A DNA stretch of 64,000 nucleotides from JACRBR01 sp964371355 (GCA_964371355.1 CAYJMG010000015.1:1-64000); one strand, 5' to 3'; positions 50,090 through 60,831 are shown, counted from the stretch's first letter. Program-made: numbers and translations. The notes: generated by a model from the letters alone, not told the origin.

Positions 50090-51331
50090 TCAGAACGGAC
50101 AGATTGCGGCCGGGTTGTACGACGGGTTCGCCGCCCCGAAGTCCCAGAATGCCGCGTATTCGGCGTCGTTCGCCCGCAGATCGTCTTGCACGGCGGCGCA
50201 GCCGACACCGACTTCGCCTTTGGCCGCGTAGCCGGCGTCGAACGACGCAGCGAGCTGCGCGTGGAGAGTGCCGGCCGCTGCCTTCGCGCGGTCGAGGTAG
50301 GCGCCGGCCGTGTCCGCGTCACCGCCATCCATCAGGTGCGCTAGTGCCGCCCGGTAGAGCGCGTAAGCCCGCAACTCCTCCAACTCGTTTGTGTCCTTGC
50401 GCCAGGGCTGGGCGAGCGGGTTGTCGGCCGCGGCCACGAACGCCGTCTCCGCCGCCGCGTAGTCGCCGGCGGCCATCAGCGCGTCTGCGTCCGTAACGCG
50501 GTGGTACAAGTACGGCGAGTCGGCCGGTACGGTGTTGATGAGCGAATAGAACGCGCCGTCCCACGCCCAGATTTCGGTGCGCGGACGCTCGGGGCCCGTT
50601 TCCGCCGTGCCGCCGCCACCGCCCGTTGCCAGCACTTCCGTGGTGCCGTCGCCGTCGGTGTCGGAGAGCGAGAACGTGCCGTCGCCGATCGAGATGCCAT
50701 CCCGCGGCGACACCGTGTCGTACTCGCCTGCGTTCCCTTCATACACGAACGCGGTGGCCAGGCAGCCGTCCGCGCCGCAGAACCCCGTCTGGTAGGCGAA
50801 CTCGCCGCTGCCATTGCCGTTGAGGTCCCCCGCGCCGAGCAGGGGGCGTAGCTCGGCCGCACCGAGCGGCACGGCCTCGTACGACGCCGTCTGGTAGGCC
50901 ACGACGTACCCCTCGGGCGAGGGATCCAGTACGACGATGACGTATTGCGTATCGGACGTGGCCGTCGGCGGTTCCAGCCGCCGGGCGATCGCGACGACCA
51001 GCTCGTCCTCGGCGTCATCGTCGGTGTTGCCGGCCACGCAGGCATCGGCCGGCTGCAGCAGCGGCAACTCCCAAGCTGTCAGCAACTCCTGCAGGCAGCT
51101 TTCGGCGGCGCCGGGCTGCTCGGTAAGGTATGCGGCGATCGTGGCGGGGTAGGCGTCAAAGCTCGCCGGCAGCTCTGGCGGCGGACCGGCGGCGGTCGTC
51201 GGCGACACCGGCAGCGGCGTGAGCATGCCGGTCGCGCCCGGTGTCGCGGAAGGTGCGCCTCCGCTGTCCTCACATGCCGCAAAGGCCGTGGCGGAGACGA
51301 TGGCGATCGCGGCGATCCATGCCTTGCCCAT
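50090..51331 (-). CDS. Lipoprotein with VCBS/FG-GAP-like calcium loops, unknown function
   Basis: A 413-residue secreted lipoprotein: signal peptide ending in FAAC (lipobox), then a Pro/Thr-rich linker. Next is a region with D-rich loops (GNTDDDAEDELVVAI, GDLNGNGSGEFAYQTG, DTDGDGTTEVLA) like integrin-type FG-GAP/VCBS repeats. The C-terminal helical part (AAGDYAAAETAFVAAADNP, LRAYALYRAALAHL) resembles a TPR-like repeat. The ATG at 51331 is chosen to begin the signal peptide. It is convergent with the cupredoxin gene, with only four bases between them. Role unknown. Confidence 0.75.
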   Translation of the reverse strand: MGKAWIAAIAIVSATAFAACEDSGGAPSATPGATGMLTPLPVSPTTAAGPPPELPASFDAYPATIAAYLTEQPGAAESCLQELLTAWELPLLQPADACVAGNTDDDAEDELVVAIARRLEPPTATSDTQYVIVVLDPSPEGYVVAYQTASYEAVPLGAAELRPLLGAGDLNGNGSGEFAYQTGFCGADGCLATAFVYEGNAGEYDTVSPRDGISIGDGTFSLSDTDGDGTTEVLATGGGGGTAETGPERPRTEIWAWDGAFYSLINTVPADSPYLYHRVTDADALMAAGDYAAAETAFVAAADNPLAQPWRKDTNELEELRAYALYRAALAHLMDGGDADTAGAYLDRAKAAAGTLHAQLAASFDAGYAAKGEVGVGCAAVQDDLRANDAEYAAFWDFGAANPSYNPAAICPF

Positions 51332-51408
51332 CACGCTGAAGCGTAGCGGATGGCCCGAGGCAGCGGCGGGGGACAAACGTACCATTCGACGGCGGTGAAA
51401 CAATCGTC

Positions 51409-53001
51409 TCAGCCCGTGATGTCGCCCGAGCGCGTATAGACCGCCCGGCCGCCCACAAACGTCATCAGCACGCGCACGTCGAGCAGCTTCATCGGGTCGT
51501 CCAGGGCCAATGGGTCGGCGTCGAGCACAACGAAGTCCGCGTGATACCCCGGCGCGATGCGGCCGAACCGGTCATGCTCGTTCACGGCGACGGCCGGGCC
51601 CGCCGTGTAGTGCCGCAGGCCGTCCTCGATGCTCAGGCCTTGCTCCGGGTACCAGCCCGCCGCTGGATGGCCGTCAGCGGTGCGCCGCGTCGTGGCCGCG
51701 TGCACGCCGGCCAGCGGATCCATCGTCTCCACCGGTGCGTCGGAGCTGAACGCGAGGTTTGCGCCGGCCGCCTGCAGCGAGGCGTAGGCGTACGCCGTCT
51801 TGCTCCGCGTGCCCCACGAGCGATCCGCCTTGTGCTGATCCTGGGTCGCGTGGATCGGCTGCACTGAGGCGGTGACGCCCAGGGCGGCGAAGCGTGCGAT
51901 GTCGGTGTCGCGCAAGAGCTGTGCGTGCTCGATCCGGCGCGGCAGGTTCGGCGCCAGATCGCGGCTTCGGTCGAAGATGTTGAGCGCTTCGTGGTTCGCA
52001 CGATCGCCGATCGCGTGGACGGCGGGCGCCAGGCCATGTTCGAGACCGCGGCGAACGTCGCGCTCCAGGTCTTCCACCGGCTGCAGCGGGAAGCCGCAGT
52101 CGGACGAACCGTCGTATGGGTCGAACATCCAGGCCGTAAGCGAGCCGAGCGCGCCGTCGGTGAAGAACTTCACGCCGCCGATGCGCAGCATGTCGCCGCC
52201 GTCGCCGGTCGTGATGCCGCGCTCGATCCACTCATCGAGGCGCGGGTGCGCAAGGAAGGGCCGTACCCGCAAGCGCAGCCGCTGCGAGTCGTTGAGCGCG
52301 TGAAGCGCCTGGAACTCGCCGCGCGACACGTCCATGGCGTGCACACCGGTGACGCCGAGGCTGTGCGCGTGCGCGGAGGCCTCCTCCAGGGCGCGGATCC
52401 GGTCGGCCTGCGACGGCCGGGGCATCACTCCGGTCACGAGGCGTGCGGCATGGTCGCGCAGGATCCCCGTCGGTTCGCCGTCGTCGCCGAGATCGATCGC
52501 GCCGCCTGCTGGCGCCGGAGTGGCCGTGGTCACGCCCGCGGCCCGCAGCGCCGCTGTGTTCACCCAACTGCAGTGCCCTGATGCCTGCGTCAGCGCGACG
52601 GGGTGGTCGGGAGACACCGCGTCGAGCAGGCGGCGGTCGGGGAAGCGCGCGCCGGGCCACAGGTTCTGGTCCCAGCCGGCGCCCGTCACCCAAGAGCCCG
52701 CGGGCAGCGCCTTCACGCGCGCCTCGACGCGCCGCACGGCTTCTTCGACGCTGGTGACGCCCTTTAACTGCACGGCGCCCATGCCCAGTCCCGTGGCAAG
52801 CAGGTGCGCGTGCGAGTCGGTGAACCCGGGCATAACGAACCGGCCACTCAGATCCAGGACGTCCGCGTCGCCAGCGGGGTTCGACGCCCGCTCGTCGCCA
52901 GCGAATACAAACCGCCCGTCGCGGACGGCGGCTGCCGAGGCCCAGGACGTTGCGGGGTCGCCGGTCCAGATGCGGGCGTTTCGCAGGATGAGGTCAGGCA
53001 T
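51409..53001 (-). CDS. Amidohydrolase, YtcJ-like
   Basis: A 530-residue metal-dependent hydrolase. The first metal motif is VMPGFTDSHAHLLATG, followed by VHAIGDRANHEALN and RIEHAQLLRDTDI, then FSSDAPVETMDPLAGVHAA. The composite beta-sandwich ends are at DLILRNARIWTGD and VVLDADPLALD. The family (YtcJ/exoenzyme regulator AepA-like) hydrolyses amides or imines of unknown nature. The ATG is chosen to begin at the first sandwich strand. It lies between the lipoprotein and the ribosomal protein operon. Confidence 0.9.
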   Translation of the reverse strand: MPDLILRNARIWTGDPATSWASAAAVRDGRFVFAGDERASNPAGDADVLDLSGRFVMPGFTDSHAHLLATGLGMGAVQLKGVTSVEEAVRRVEARVKALPAGSWVTGAGWDQNLWPGARFPDRRLLDAVSPDHPVALTQASGHCSWVNTAALRAAGVTTATPAPAGGAIDLGDDGEPTGILRDHAARLVTGVMPRPSQADRIRALEEASAHAHSLGVTGVHAMDVSRGEFQALHALNDSQRLRLRVRPFLAHPRLDEWIERGITTGDGGDMLRIGGVKFFTDGALGSLTAWMFDPYDGSSDCGFPLQPVEDLERDVRRGLEHGLAPAVHAIGDRANHEALNIFDRSRDLAPNLPRRIEHAQLLRDTDIARFAALGVTASVQPIHATQDQHKADRSWGTRSKTAYAYASLQAAGANLAFSSDAPVETMDPLAGVHAATTRRTADGHPAAGWYPEQGLSIEDGLRHYTAGPAVAVNEHDRFGRIAPGYHADFVVLDADPLALDDPMKLLDVRVLMTFVGGRAVYTRSGDITG

Positions 53002-53046
53002 GGAGTAGGGAATACCACGCCGGCCGTGCAGGCGGAACAAATGCGA

Positions 53047-53075
53047 CGGGGGCGCCCCTGGTGGAGGTGCCCCCG
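53047..53075 (-). terminator. Terminator of the rplU-rpmA-rpmE operon
   Basis: CGGGGGC/GCCCCCG with the stem extending to about 10 bp, followed on the minus strand by TCGCATTTGTT. It lies 28 bases after the rpmE stop. Confidence 0.6.
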
Positions 53076-53102
53076 ATCACTTCAGTGGCCTGTGCTGACG
53101 GG

Positions 53103-53375
53103 CTAGGAGGCAGGTTCGGCGGCGGGCGCCTTCGTCCTGGTCTTTTTCGTGGTGGACCGGGCCTCCTGCACGGCGGTGGACTTCTGCAGGCGCTTGGTGA
53201 AGCGCTCGACGCGCCCCGCGGTGTCGACTATGCGCTGCTGGCCGGTGAAGAAGGGGTGGCAGGCGCTGCAGATGTCGACGTGCAGGTCGGGCTTCGTCGC
53301 TCGCGTCTCGAAGCTGTTGCCGCACGCGCAGTGCACGTGCGCTTCGACGTATTCAGGGTGGATCTTGGCCTTCAC
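53103..53375 (-). CDS. rpmE: 50S ribosomal protein bL31, zinc type
   Basis: 90 residues. The core MKAKIHPEYVEAHVHCACGN, KPDLHVDICSACHPFFTGQQRIVDT holds the zinc ligands (CxC and CxxC). The last 25 residues are a basic Ala/Lys tail beyond the usual length of about 66-70. The start is GTG. Third gene of the operon, 29 bases after rpmA. Confidence 0.95.
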   Translation of the reverse strand: MKAKIHPEYVEAHVHCACGNSFETRATKPDLHVDICSACHPFFTGQQRIVDTAGRVERFTKRLQKSTAVQEARSTTKKTRTKAPAAEPAS

Positions 53376-53404
53376 GTGGTTCTTCCTTCGGTGAATCGGA
53401 GGCG

Positions 53405-53668
53405 CTAGGCCTCGACCGGGTAGACGCTGACCTTCTTGCGCCGGTTCTTCGCGTACGGCTCGAACTTCACCGCCCCCGCGATGAGCGCGTGCAGTGTGTG
53501 ATCGCGGCCCACGCCGACGTTGCGTCCAGGGTGGAACCGCGTGCCGCGTTGTCGCAGGATGATCGTGCCAGGGAGCACCACCTGTCCGTCCGAGCGCTTC
53601 ACGCCCAGGCGCTGGCTGTTGCTGTCGCGGCCGTTCCTGCTGCTCCCGACGCCCTTCTTGTGTGCCAT
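53405..53668 (-). CDS. rpmA: 50S ribosomal protein bL27
   Basis: 87 residues starting MAHKKGVGSSRNGRDSNSQR, with GTIILRQRGTRFHPG and the end KNRRKKVSVYP. There is no cleavable N-terminal extension of the Firmicutes type, so the functional N-terminus is encoded directly. It follows rplU by five bases. Confidence 0.97.
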   Translation of the reverse strand: MAHKKGVGSSRNGRDSNSQRLGVKRSDGQVVLPGTIILRQRGTRFHPGRNVGVGRDHTLHALIAGAVKFEPYAKNRRKKVSVYPVEA

Positions 53669-53673
53669 CTCGC

Positions 53674-54234
53674 CTACTCTGCCTTCCTGCGCGAGCGCTT
53701 CGGCTTCTCGGCCGGTCCGGCCTCGGCGGCCTCTGCCGACTCTATGGCCTCGACGTCGGCTGTCGCAGCCGCGTTCGCCTCGGCGACCGCCTCGTCGCTC
53801 ACGGCCTGCGGCTCGGCCGCGTCCGCCGCCTTTCGGCTGCGGCGGCCCTTCGGCGCCTCGGCCTGCGGTGCTGCTTCCGCTTCCGCCGGGGCTACTTCCG
53901 TCTTCGGCTTCGGCTCCTGACCCGGGAGCAGGATGTCCTGGACGACGACCTTGGTGAAGTGCTGACGGTGCCCCGTCTTCTTCCGGTATCGCGTCTTTGC
54001 CTTGTAGCGAAAGACGATGACCTTCTTCGAGCGGCCCTGCTCGGCGATGGTGCCCAGCACGCGCGCACCGTCAATCGTCGGTGCGCCGACGGTGACGCCG
54101 CTGCCATCGTCCATCAGCAGGACATCGCCGATCTCGACCGCGTCGCCGACCTCGCCGGCCAGCCGCTCGACCTTGACGGTGCGGCCTTCCTCGACCCGGT
54201 ACTGCTTGCCTCCGGTGCGCACGACGGCGTACAA
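53674..54234 (-). CDS. rplU: 50S ribosomal protein bL21 with long C-terminal extension
   Basis: 186 residues. The first 103 are a complete bL21 (MYAVVRTGGKQYRVEEGRTV, KTRYRKKTGHRQHFT). The remaining about 80 are a low-complexity Ala/Glu/Lys tail (APAEAEAAPQAEAPKGRRSRKAADAAEP, ending KPKRSRRKAE), roughly doubling the usual size. The start is TTG with GGAGG seven bases upstream. A consensus promoter and a leader of about 40 bases with a GCCTGCC/GGCGGGC hairpin precede it, a possible site of autoregulation. Confidence 0.95.
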   Translation of the reverse strand: MYAVVRTGGKQYRVEEGRTVKVERLAGEVGDAVEIGDVLLMDDGSGVTVGAPTIDGARVLGTIAEQGRSKKVIVFRYKAKTRYRKKTGHRQHFTKVVVQDILLPGQEPKPKTEVAPAEAEAAPQAEAPKGRRSRKAADAAEPQAVSDEAVAEANAAATADVEAIESAEAAEAGPAEKPKRSRRKAE

Positions 54235-54280
54235 GGGAATCCTCCAGACAACAGAATGCCCGCCGTCCGGCAGGCGACTT

Positions 54281-54310
54281 ATTCTATCGGTGGCCTCCGC
54301 GAAGTGTCAA
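54281..54310 (-). promoter_or_regulatory. rplU operon promoter
   Basis: On the minus strand TTGACA (54305-54310), an 18-bp spacer and TAGAAT (54281-54286). The leader then forms a 7-bp hairpin (54256-54274 region) before the rplU Shine-Dalgarno. Confidence 0.75.
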
Positions 54311-54376
54311 CGAGCCCCAGCCCAGGTGTGGATGGGCGGTCGATTCCAGTCTACCAACCCGCGCAAGCGCCTCCGC

Positions 54377-56260
54377 CTACCCCTCTTCGGCCACCCAGCG
54401 CTCGTACAGCTCGTCAATCCGCCGCCGCTGCTGCTCCAGCAGCCGGGATGCCCGGGAACCCTCTCGCTGGTCGCCCCGCGTGAACGCGTCCGCTGCACGC
54501 CGCTCGAGGGCTTCGCGTTCCTGCTCGGCCGCTTCGATGCGTGCGGCGAGCCTTGCCGCCGGGTTGTCCGGCGTCCGGCCGTCCCCTGTCGGCGGGCGCT
54601 GGCGGGCGTTTCGACGCGTGGTCACCCGTGCCCGACCGCGCACGGGCGTCGCCGGCCGCTGCGCCCAGTACTCGGAGAAGTTCCCGGCGAAGGGGGAGAA
54701 TCCGGCGCCGGCGACTTCTACGACGCGATCCGCGACCTTGTCGAGAAAGTAGCGGTCGTGCGAGACGACAAGCAGCGTGCCGGTGAATTCGGCGAGCGCA
54801 TCCTCGATCGCCTCGCAGGCCGGGATGTCGAGGTGGTTGGTGGGTTCGTCCAGGACCAGGAAGTCCGGCTGCTGGATTGAGAGCCGCGCGAACTGCAGCC
54901 GGTTACGCTCGCCCCCTGAGAGGGCGCCGACGCGCTTGTCGAGGTCGTTTCGGCCGAACATGAAGCGGCTGAGGACGACGTACGCCTTCTCGCGCGTCAT
55001 GTCCGGCTCGAGCAGCATCTGGCCAAGTACTGTGCGCCCGTCGTCGAGCACGTCCTGATCCTGCGCGCAGTAACCGACTCGGAGGCTCGGCCCCACGCGG
55101 ATGACGTCGTCGTCCCACGAGCCGCGCGCCAGCACATCGCGGAGGAACGTCGTCTTGCCGCATCCGTTAGGACCAATGATCGCCACCCGCTGCCCGACGG
55201 CGACGTCGAGCGACGCGCCCTCGAACAGCACGCGATCGCCGAACGACCGCGAGTAGCTCCGGATCTGTAAGGCGACGTCCGCCTTGCTGGTGTCGCGTGT
55301 CAACGACAGGCGCAGGGACGACGCCTCGGCCTCCGGCTTGTCGGCCGCCTGCGTCCGCTCGCGCTCAAGTTGGGACTTTCGGGCGCGGAGCCGCTTGCCC
55401 CAGGCCGGGTCGGCCGTGCGCTGTGCGATCTCGCGGAAGCGCCGCACCAGTTCTTCGAGCTGTGCGAGCCGCTTCTGGTCCGCGACGTAGTCGGCGCGCT
55501 GGGCCAGTTTCTGGCGCAGTGACTCCGCCCGGTACGCCGAGTAGTTGCCTGCGTACGCGTCCACGCGCCCGTCGTGGAGGTGCAGGATGCGGTCCGCCGC
55601 GCGATCGAGCAGGTACCGGTTGTGCGACACCATGAGCACGGCGCCGCGGAACTGGGTCAGGAATTGCTCAAGCCAGGCGAGGCCGGCGAAGTCGAGGTGG
55701 TTCCCGGGCTCGTCCAGCACCAGCAGGTCGGGCTCCGCCAACAACGCGCTCGCCAGGGAGAGCACGTTCTTCTCGCCGCCCGAAAGCTGCTCGACCGCCT
55801 GATCTATGCGACCGCCCAGGCCAAGCGCGTCGAGCATCGCGGCCGCGCGAACCGGCGCGGAGTCACCGCCGGCGCGCTCGTGCGCGATGCGCGCCTCTTC
55901 GTAGGCGCCCGCCGCCGTGGCGACCTCGTCCGTGGTCGCCGAAGCGAGCCGCTCCTCTGCTTCGCGCAGCGCCGCGGCCGCGCGCGCGTGGGCGGCCAGC
56001 ACCGTCTCGATCACGGTGGCGCCGGGCGTGACCTCGACATACTGCGGCACGTAGCCCATGCGCAGTCCGGAGGCACGCGTGATTGCACCGCCGCCGGCTG
56101 TGTCGTCTCCCAGCAGCAGGCGCAGCATCGTTGTCTTGCCGCTGCCGTTGGCGCCGATCAGGCCTGTCTTCTCGCCGGCGCCGATGCGGAATGTGACGTC
56201 CCGCAGCACCGGCCCGTGTCCGTAGTCCTTCCGTACGTTCTGAAATCGAACCAGCTCCAT
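54377..56260 (-). CDS. ABC-F family ATPase
   Basis: About 627 residues with two ABC domains and no membrane part. Domain 1: Walker A GANGSGKTT, signature LSGGEKN, Walker B LLVLDEPGNHLD. Domain 2: GPNGCGKTT, LSGGERN, LVLDEPTNHLD. The linker between them is helical and charged (RADYVADQKRLAQLEELVRRFREIAQ). A C-terminal coiled coil follows (RIEAAEQEREALERRAADAF). ABC-F proteins act on ribosomes (EttA, Uup or antibiotic-protection types); the long C-terminal coiled coil suggests a Uup-like or stalled-ribosome role. The start MELVRFQNV is preferred over the ATG four codons upstream (56272). Confidence 0.92.
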   Translation of the reverse strand: MELVRFQNVRKDYGHGPVLRDVTFRIGAGEKTGLIGANGSGKTTMLRLLLGDDTAGGGAITRASGLRMGYVPQYVEVTPGATVIETVLAAHARAAAALREAEERLASATTDEVATAAGAYEEARIAHERAGGDSAPVRAAAMLDALGLGGRIDQAVEQLSGGEKNVLSLASALLAEPDLLVLDEPGNHLDFAGLAWLEQFLTQFRGAVLMVSHNRYLLDRAADRILHLHDGRVDAYAGNYSAYRAESLRQKLAQRADYVADQKRLAQLEELVRRFREIAQRTADPAWGKRLRARKSQLERERTQAADKPEAEASSLRLSLTRDTSKADVALQIRSYSRSFGDRVLFEGASLDVAVGQRVAIIGPNGCGKTTFLRDVLARGSWDDDVIRVGPSLRVGYCAQDQDVLDDGRTVLGQMLLEPDMTREKAYVVLSRFMFGRNDLDKRVGALSGGERNRLQFARLSIQQPDFLVLDEPTNHLDIPACEAIEDALAEFTGTLLVVSHDRYFLDKVADRVVEVAGAGFSPFAGNFSEYWAQRPATPVRGRARVTTRRNARQRPPTGDGRTPDNPAARLAARIEAAEQEREALERRAADAFTRGDQREGSRASRLLEQQRRRIDELYERWVAEEG

Positions 56261-56318
56261 GTGCTCCACCATCGTCCGGCGACGATCGCGCCGCCGTATT
56301 CAAATCGAGGCAGAGCGA

Positions 56319-56346
56319 AAGGGGCTCCCGGCATCGGGAGCCCCTT
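56319..56346 (-). terminator. Terminator after ftsH
   Basis: AAGGGGCTCCCG/CGGGAGCCCCTT, a 12-bp perfect stem, then TTTCG on the minus strand, 20 bases after the ftsH stop. Its arm is nearly identical to the hairpin at 35010-35037. Confidence 0.7.
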
Positions 56347-56366
56347 GTGATTCGAACTTGCCGCTG

Positions 56367-58361
<1,995 letters not shown>

Positions 58362-58431
58362 GAACGTATCCAGTCCTATTCCCGCGCTGGCCCTCAGGCG
58401 CAGGGGCGCACGCGTGCCCTGAGTATAACAG

Positions 58432-58437
58432 AGTCCA
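58432..58437 (-). promoter_or_regulatory. Extended -10 box of ftsH
   Basis: TGTTATACT on the minus strand (TG one base before TATACT). The -35 region is weak, as is usual for extended -10 promoters. It gives a leader of about 65 bases. Confidence 0.5.
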
Positions 58438-58640
58438 GATTCGCCCCGTTGCGGCGTTTCGGGGTTCTGTTGGCGGCGTTGACGCGTTTCTGCCGGATCG
58501 CTGGTCAAACGGCGGATGGGCGTGCCCGACGGGTGGCGACCGACTCACCACCTTCATGCATCGGCACGGACCGCCGCTTTGCCCAGTGAGTATCAGCCCG
58601 TCGTGGGTCACGACCTATAGGGCGGAACCCCTAGACGGTG

Positions 58641-58829
58641 CTACTCGTCATCTGAAGCCAGTTTCCCGGCCTGCGCCCAATCCTCCCGGGCCACGTCCTG
58701 GAAGATGACGATCGTGGCGTCCGGTGTCGTGTGCGCGATGTTCGCGACCGCCTCGGTGATCGCCCGCGCAAGCTCCTGCTTCTGGGCATGCGTACGTCCC
58801 GAAAACATCTCAACTCGTACGATCGGCAT
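58641..58829 (-). CDS. 4-oxalocrotonate tautomerase family protein
   Basis: 62 residues starting MPIVRVEMFSGRTHAQKQEL: Pro1 after Met removal is the catalytic base, and Arg11/12 positions fit the family. The C-terminus (TIVIFQDVAREDWAQAGKLAS) contains the usual beta-strand and interface. Substrate unknown; such proteins tautomerise keto acids or dehalogenate. The start has AGGAGG seven bases upstream. Confidence 0.9.
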   Translation of the reverse strand: MPIVRVEMFSGRTHAQKQELARAITEAVANIAHTTPDATIVIFQDVAREDWAQAGKLASDDE

Positions 58830-58916
58830 CAGGTGACCTCCTGCTCTGGCTCGTGCCGCCGACCACCTGGACGTGGCCGCCACGTCGCATACCATACTCG
58901 CTGGAGCGGCGCAGGC

Positions 58917-59172
58917 ATGTCCCACATTGACGACCCGCAGGCCCACCATGTCGACACGCAGCGGATCGAGGCCCTGTCGGACGGCGTGTTCGCCATCGCC
59001 ATGACCCTGCTCATCATCGAGATCGGCGTGCCTCACTCCGAGCCGGGCGAAGGCCTGGGCGAAGGGCTGCTTGAGTTGTGGCCATCGTACTTGGGCTCCC
59101 TGGACTAGCGTCGGGCTGTACGGCGCACTAGCCGGGTCCTACCTGCTGCCGCTCAACGACTGGACATCGTGA
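58917..59172 (+). pseudogene. Truncated TMEM175-type potassium channel gene
   Basis: The first 64 codons encode the start of a TMEM175/DUF1211 channel: HHVDTQRIEALSDGVFAIAMTLLIIEIGVP carries the family's R-x3-F/L-SDG-F signature. The frame stops at 59108 after about 64 residues, against about 200 in intact members. Just downstream another frame reads VGLYGALAGSYLLPLNDW, which could be the remnant of the last helix. The middle of the gene appears deleted. Confidence 0.6.
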
Positions 59173-59194
59173 AGCCGCTACATAACGCGAAGGC

Positions 59195-59224
59195 TTTACA
59201 GCCCCACAACACCTGCGCTAGCAT
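59195..59224 (+). promoter_or_regulatory. rnhB promoter, leaderless type
   Basis: TTTACA (59195-59200), an 18-bp spacer and TAGCAT (59219-59224), seven bases before the rnhB ATG. No Shine-Dalgarno is present. It is the clearest two-box example of this type. Confidence 0.65.
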
Positions 59225-59231
59225 CCCGCCG

Positions 59232-59939
59232 ATGTGCCTGTTCCGCGCGGCGCCCACGCTGAACGCCGAGATCGCTGCATGGAGGCAGGGGTGGCGTACC
59301 GTCGCCGGTGTCGATGAAGCCGGCTGCGGTCCACTCGCAGGCCCCGTGGTTGCCGGCGCTGTCATCCTCGACCCCGATCGGCCGCGCCAGTGGTGGTCGG
59401 ACCTGCGGGACAGCAAGATGCTCCTCGAGCCGGAACGCGACCGGCTGTCCGCCCTCATCCGCGATGAATGCGCTTTCGGCGTGGGTCTGGCATCGCACGA
59501 GTTCATCGATACCTACGGCTTGACGGCCGCGCGGCTCCACGCGATGCGCGAGGCGGTGAAGGCGCTGCCCATCCATCCCGATATGCTCCTCATCGACGCG
59601 ATGTCGTTGCCTGAGTATCGCCACCGCTCGATCATCCACGGCGACGCGCTCGCGGCCTCCATCGCCGCCTCCGCCATCGTCGCCAAGGTTGCCCGCGACG
59701 CGATGATGACGGAGGAGCACGAGCGCTTCCCGCTCTACGGCTTCGACTCCAACCGCGGATACGCGACGCCCGACCACAAGCGCGCTCTGGACGAACACGG
59801 CCCATGCGACATCCACCGCCGGCTCTTCGCGCCGGTCCGGGCCGCGCTCGAGGCCCGCGGCGTTATGGTCCAGGTCCGAGGCCTTGCAGCCGCGCCGCAG
59901 CCGCAGCCGCAGCCAGAGCTGGAGCCGGCGATTGCCTGA
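59232..59939 (+). CDS. rnhB: Ribonuclease HII
   Basis: 235 residues; removes ribonucleotides from DNA and degrades RNA in RNA-DNA hybrids. The signature VAGVDEAGCGPLAGPVVAGAV gives the first Asp and Glu; LLIDAMSLPE and AASAIVAKVARDAMM give the other catalytic and structural residues, and YGFDSNRGYATPDHKRAL follows. The C-terminal tail is Pro/Gln-rich. The ATG at 59232 fits the promoter. Its stop overlaps the yraN start by eight bases; rnhB-yraN pairing is common. Confidence 0.95.
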   Translation: MCLFRAAPTLNAEIAAWRQGWRTVAGVDEAGCGPLAGPVVAGAVILDPDRPRQWWSDLRDSKMLLEPERDRLSALIRDECAFGVGLASHEFIDTYGLTAARLHAMREAVKALPIHPDMLLIDAMSLPEYRHRSIIHGDALAASIAASAIVAKVARDAMMTEEHERFPLYGFDSNRGYATPDHKRALDEHGPCDIHRRLFAPVRAALEARGVMVQVRGLAAAPQPQPQPELEPAIA

Positions 59940-60312
59940 CGAACGTCAGCACCTGGGCGGGTTCGGCGAGCGCACCGCGCGCGCACACCTCGAGGCGAAG
60001 GGCTATCGCATCGTCGACCGCAACTTCCGCACGCGCGAGACGGAGATAGACATCGTCGCCATCGACGGCGAGCAGACCGTCTTCGTCGAGGTCCGCACCC
60101 GACGCGGCGCGTACGACGGTATGGCTGCGCTCTCGGTCACGCGCGGCAAGCAACGCAAGCTCATCAATGCCGTGCGGCACTACCTGGAGGCTCACCCGGA
60201 GTACGAGGTCATGCCGCTCCGTATCGATGTCGTCGCGGTCGAGCTGGACCAGGACGGCACGCTGCGCAATATCGACCACATCGAAGACGCCGTCCGTCCC
60301 GACCGCCGTTAG
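59932..60312 (+). CDS. yraN: YraN family (UPF0102) endonuclease-like protein
   Basis: 126 residues with a PD-(D/E)xK-like core: GERTARAHLEAKGYRIVDRNFRTRETEIDIVAIDGEQTVFVEVRTRRG, giving the D and ExR acids, split as beginning and middle of the domain. The function of the family is not settled. The TTG start overlaps the rnhB stop and has GGAG seven bases upstream. Confidence 0.92.
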   Translation: MPDERQHLGGFGERTARAHLEAKGYRIVDRNFRTRETEIDIVAIDGEQTVFVEVRTRRGAYDGMAALSVTRGKQRKLINAVRHYLEAHPEYEVMPLRIDVVAVELDQDGTLRNIDHIEDAVRPDRR

Positions 60313-60362
60313 TTCGTGCAGAGACTCTGCGCTGGCACGGCGTAGTCCTGTGTGCCCGCCGA

Positions 60363-60392
60363 CTGTCAACTGTCCCCTGTCAACTGTAAACT
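60363..60392 (+). repeat. Heptamer array CTGTCAA/CTGTCCC/CTGTCAA/CTGTAAA with -10 box
   Basis: Four 7-base units. The last overlaps TAAACT (60387-60392), which ends six bases before the ATG of the first FmdB gene. TGTCAA in the first unit sits exactly 17 bp upstream of that box. The same arrangement precedes the translin gene. Confidence 0.65.
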
Positions 60393-60398
60393 CGATCC

Positions 60399-60767
60399 AT
60401 GCCGATCTACGAGTATCGCTGCCTCGCCTGCCGCAAGCGCACGTCCGTTTTCGTGCGCAGCGTCTCGTCTCCCGTGAAAGGCGCCTGCGAGCACTGCGGC
60501 AGCACGAAGCTATCGCGGATGATGTCGAAGTTCGCCGTCCACCGCGCCGCCGTCAACTTCGACAACGAGTCGTCGTTCGCGGATATCGACGAAAACGATC
60601 CGCGCCAGATGGCCCGCCTCATGCGCCAGATGTCCGAGGAGGCGGGTGAGGACCTGGACCCCGAGACCGGCGACATGATCACGCGCCTGGAGGCAGGCGA
60701 GGATCCTGAATCGATCATGGCGGATGCGGAGGGAGGCGGCGCCGACGATTTCGGTGACGACTTCTAA
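60399..60767 (+). CDS. FmdB-family zinc ribbon protein
   Basis: 122 residues. The N-terminal ribbon MPIYEYRCLACRKR and CEHCGS has the four zinc cysteines of the FmdB/CxxC_CxxC_SSSS family. The rest is an acidic tail (EEAGEDLDPETG, ADAEGGGADDFGDDF). Members are suspected regulators; function unproven. A leaderless-type promoter with a heptamer array precedes it. A paralogue follows at 60845. Confidence 0.88.
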   Translation: MPIYEYRCLACRKRTSVFVRSVSSPVKGACEHCGSTKLSRMMSKFAVHRAAVNFDNESSFADIDENDPRQMARLMRQMSEEAGEDLDPETGDMITRLEAGEDPESIMADAEGGGADDFGDDF

Positions 60768-60831
60768 AGCCGGCCTCCTCATGTCGAAGGCTCCCCCTCG
60801 CCGGGCGCTGTCGAGCGTCGCGCTTCAACGC

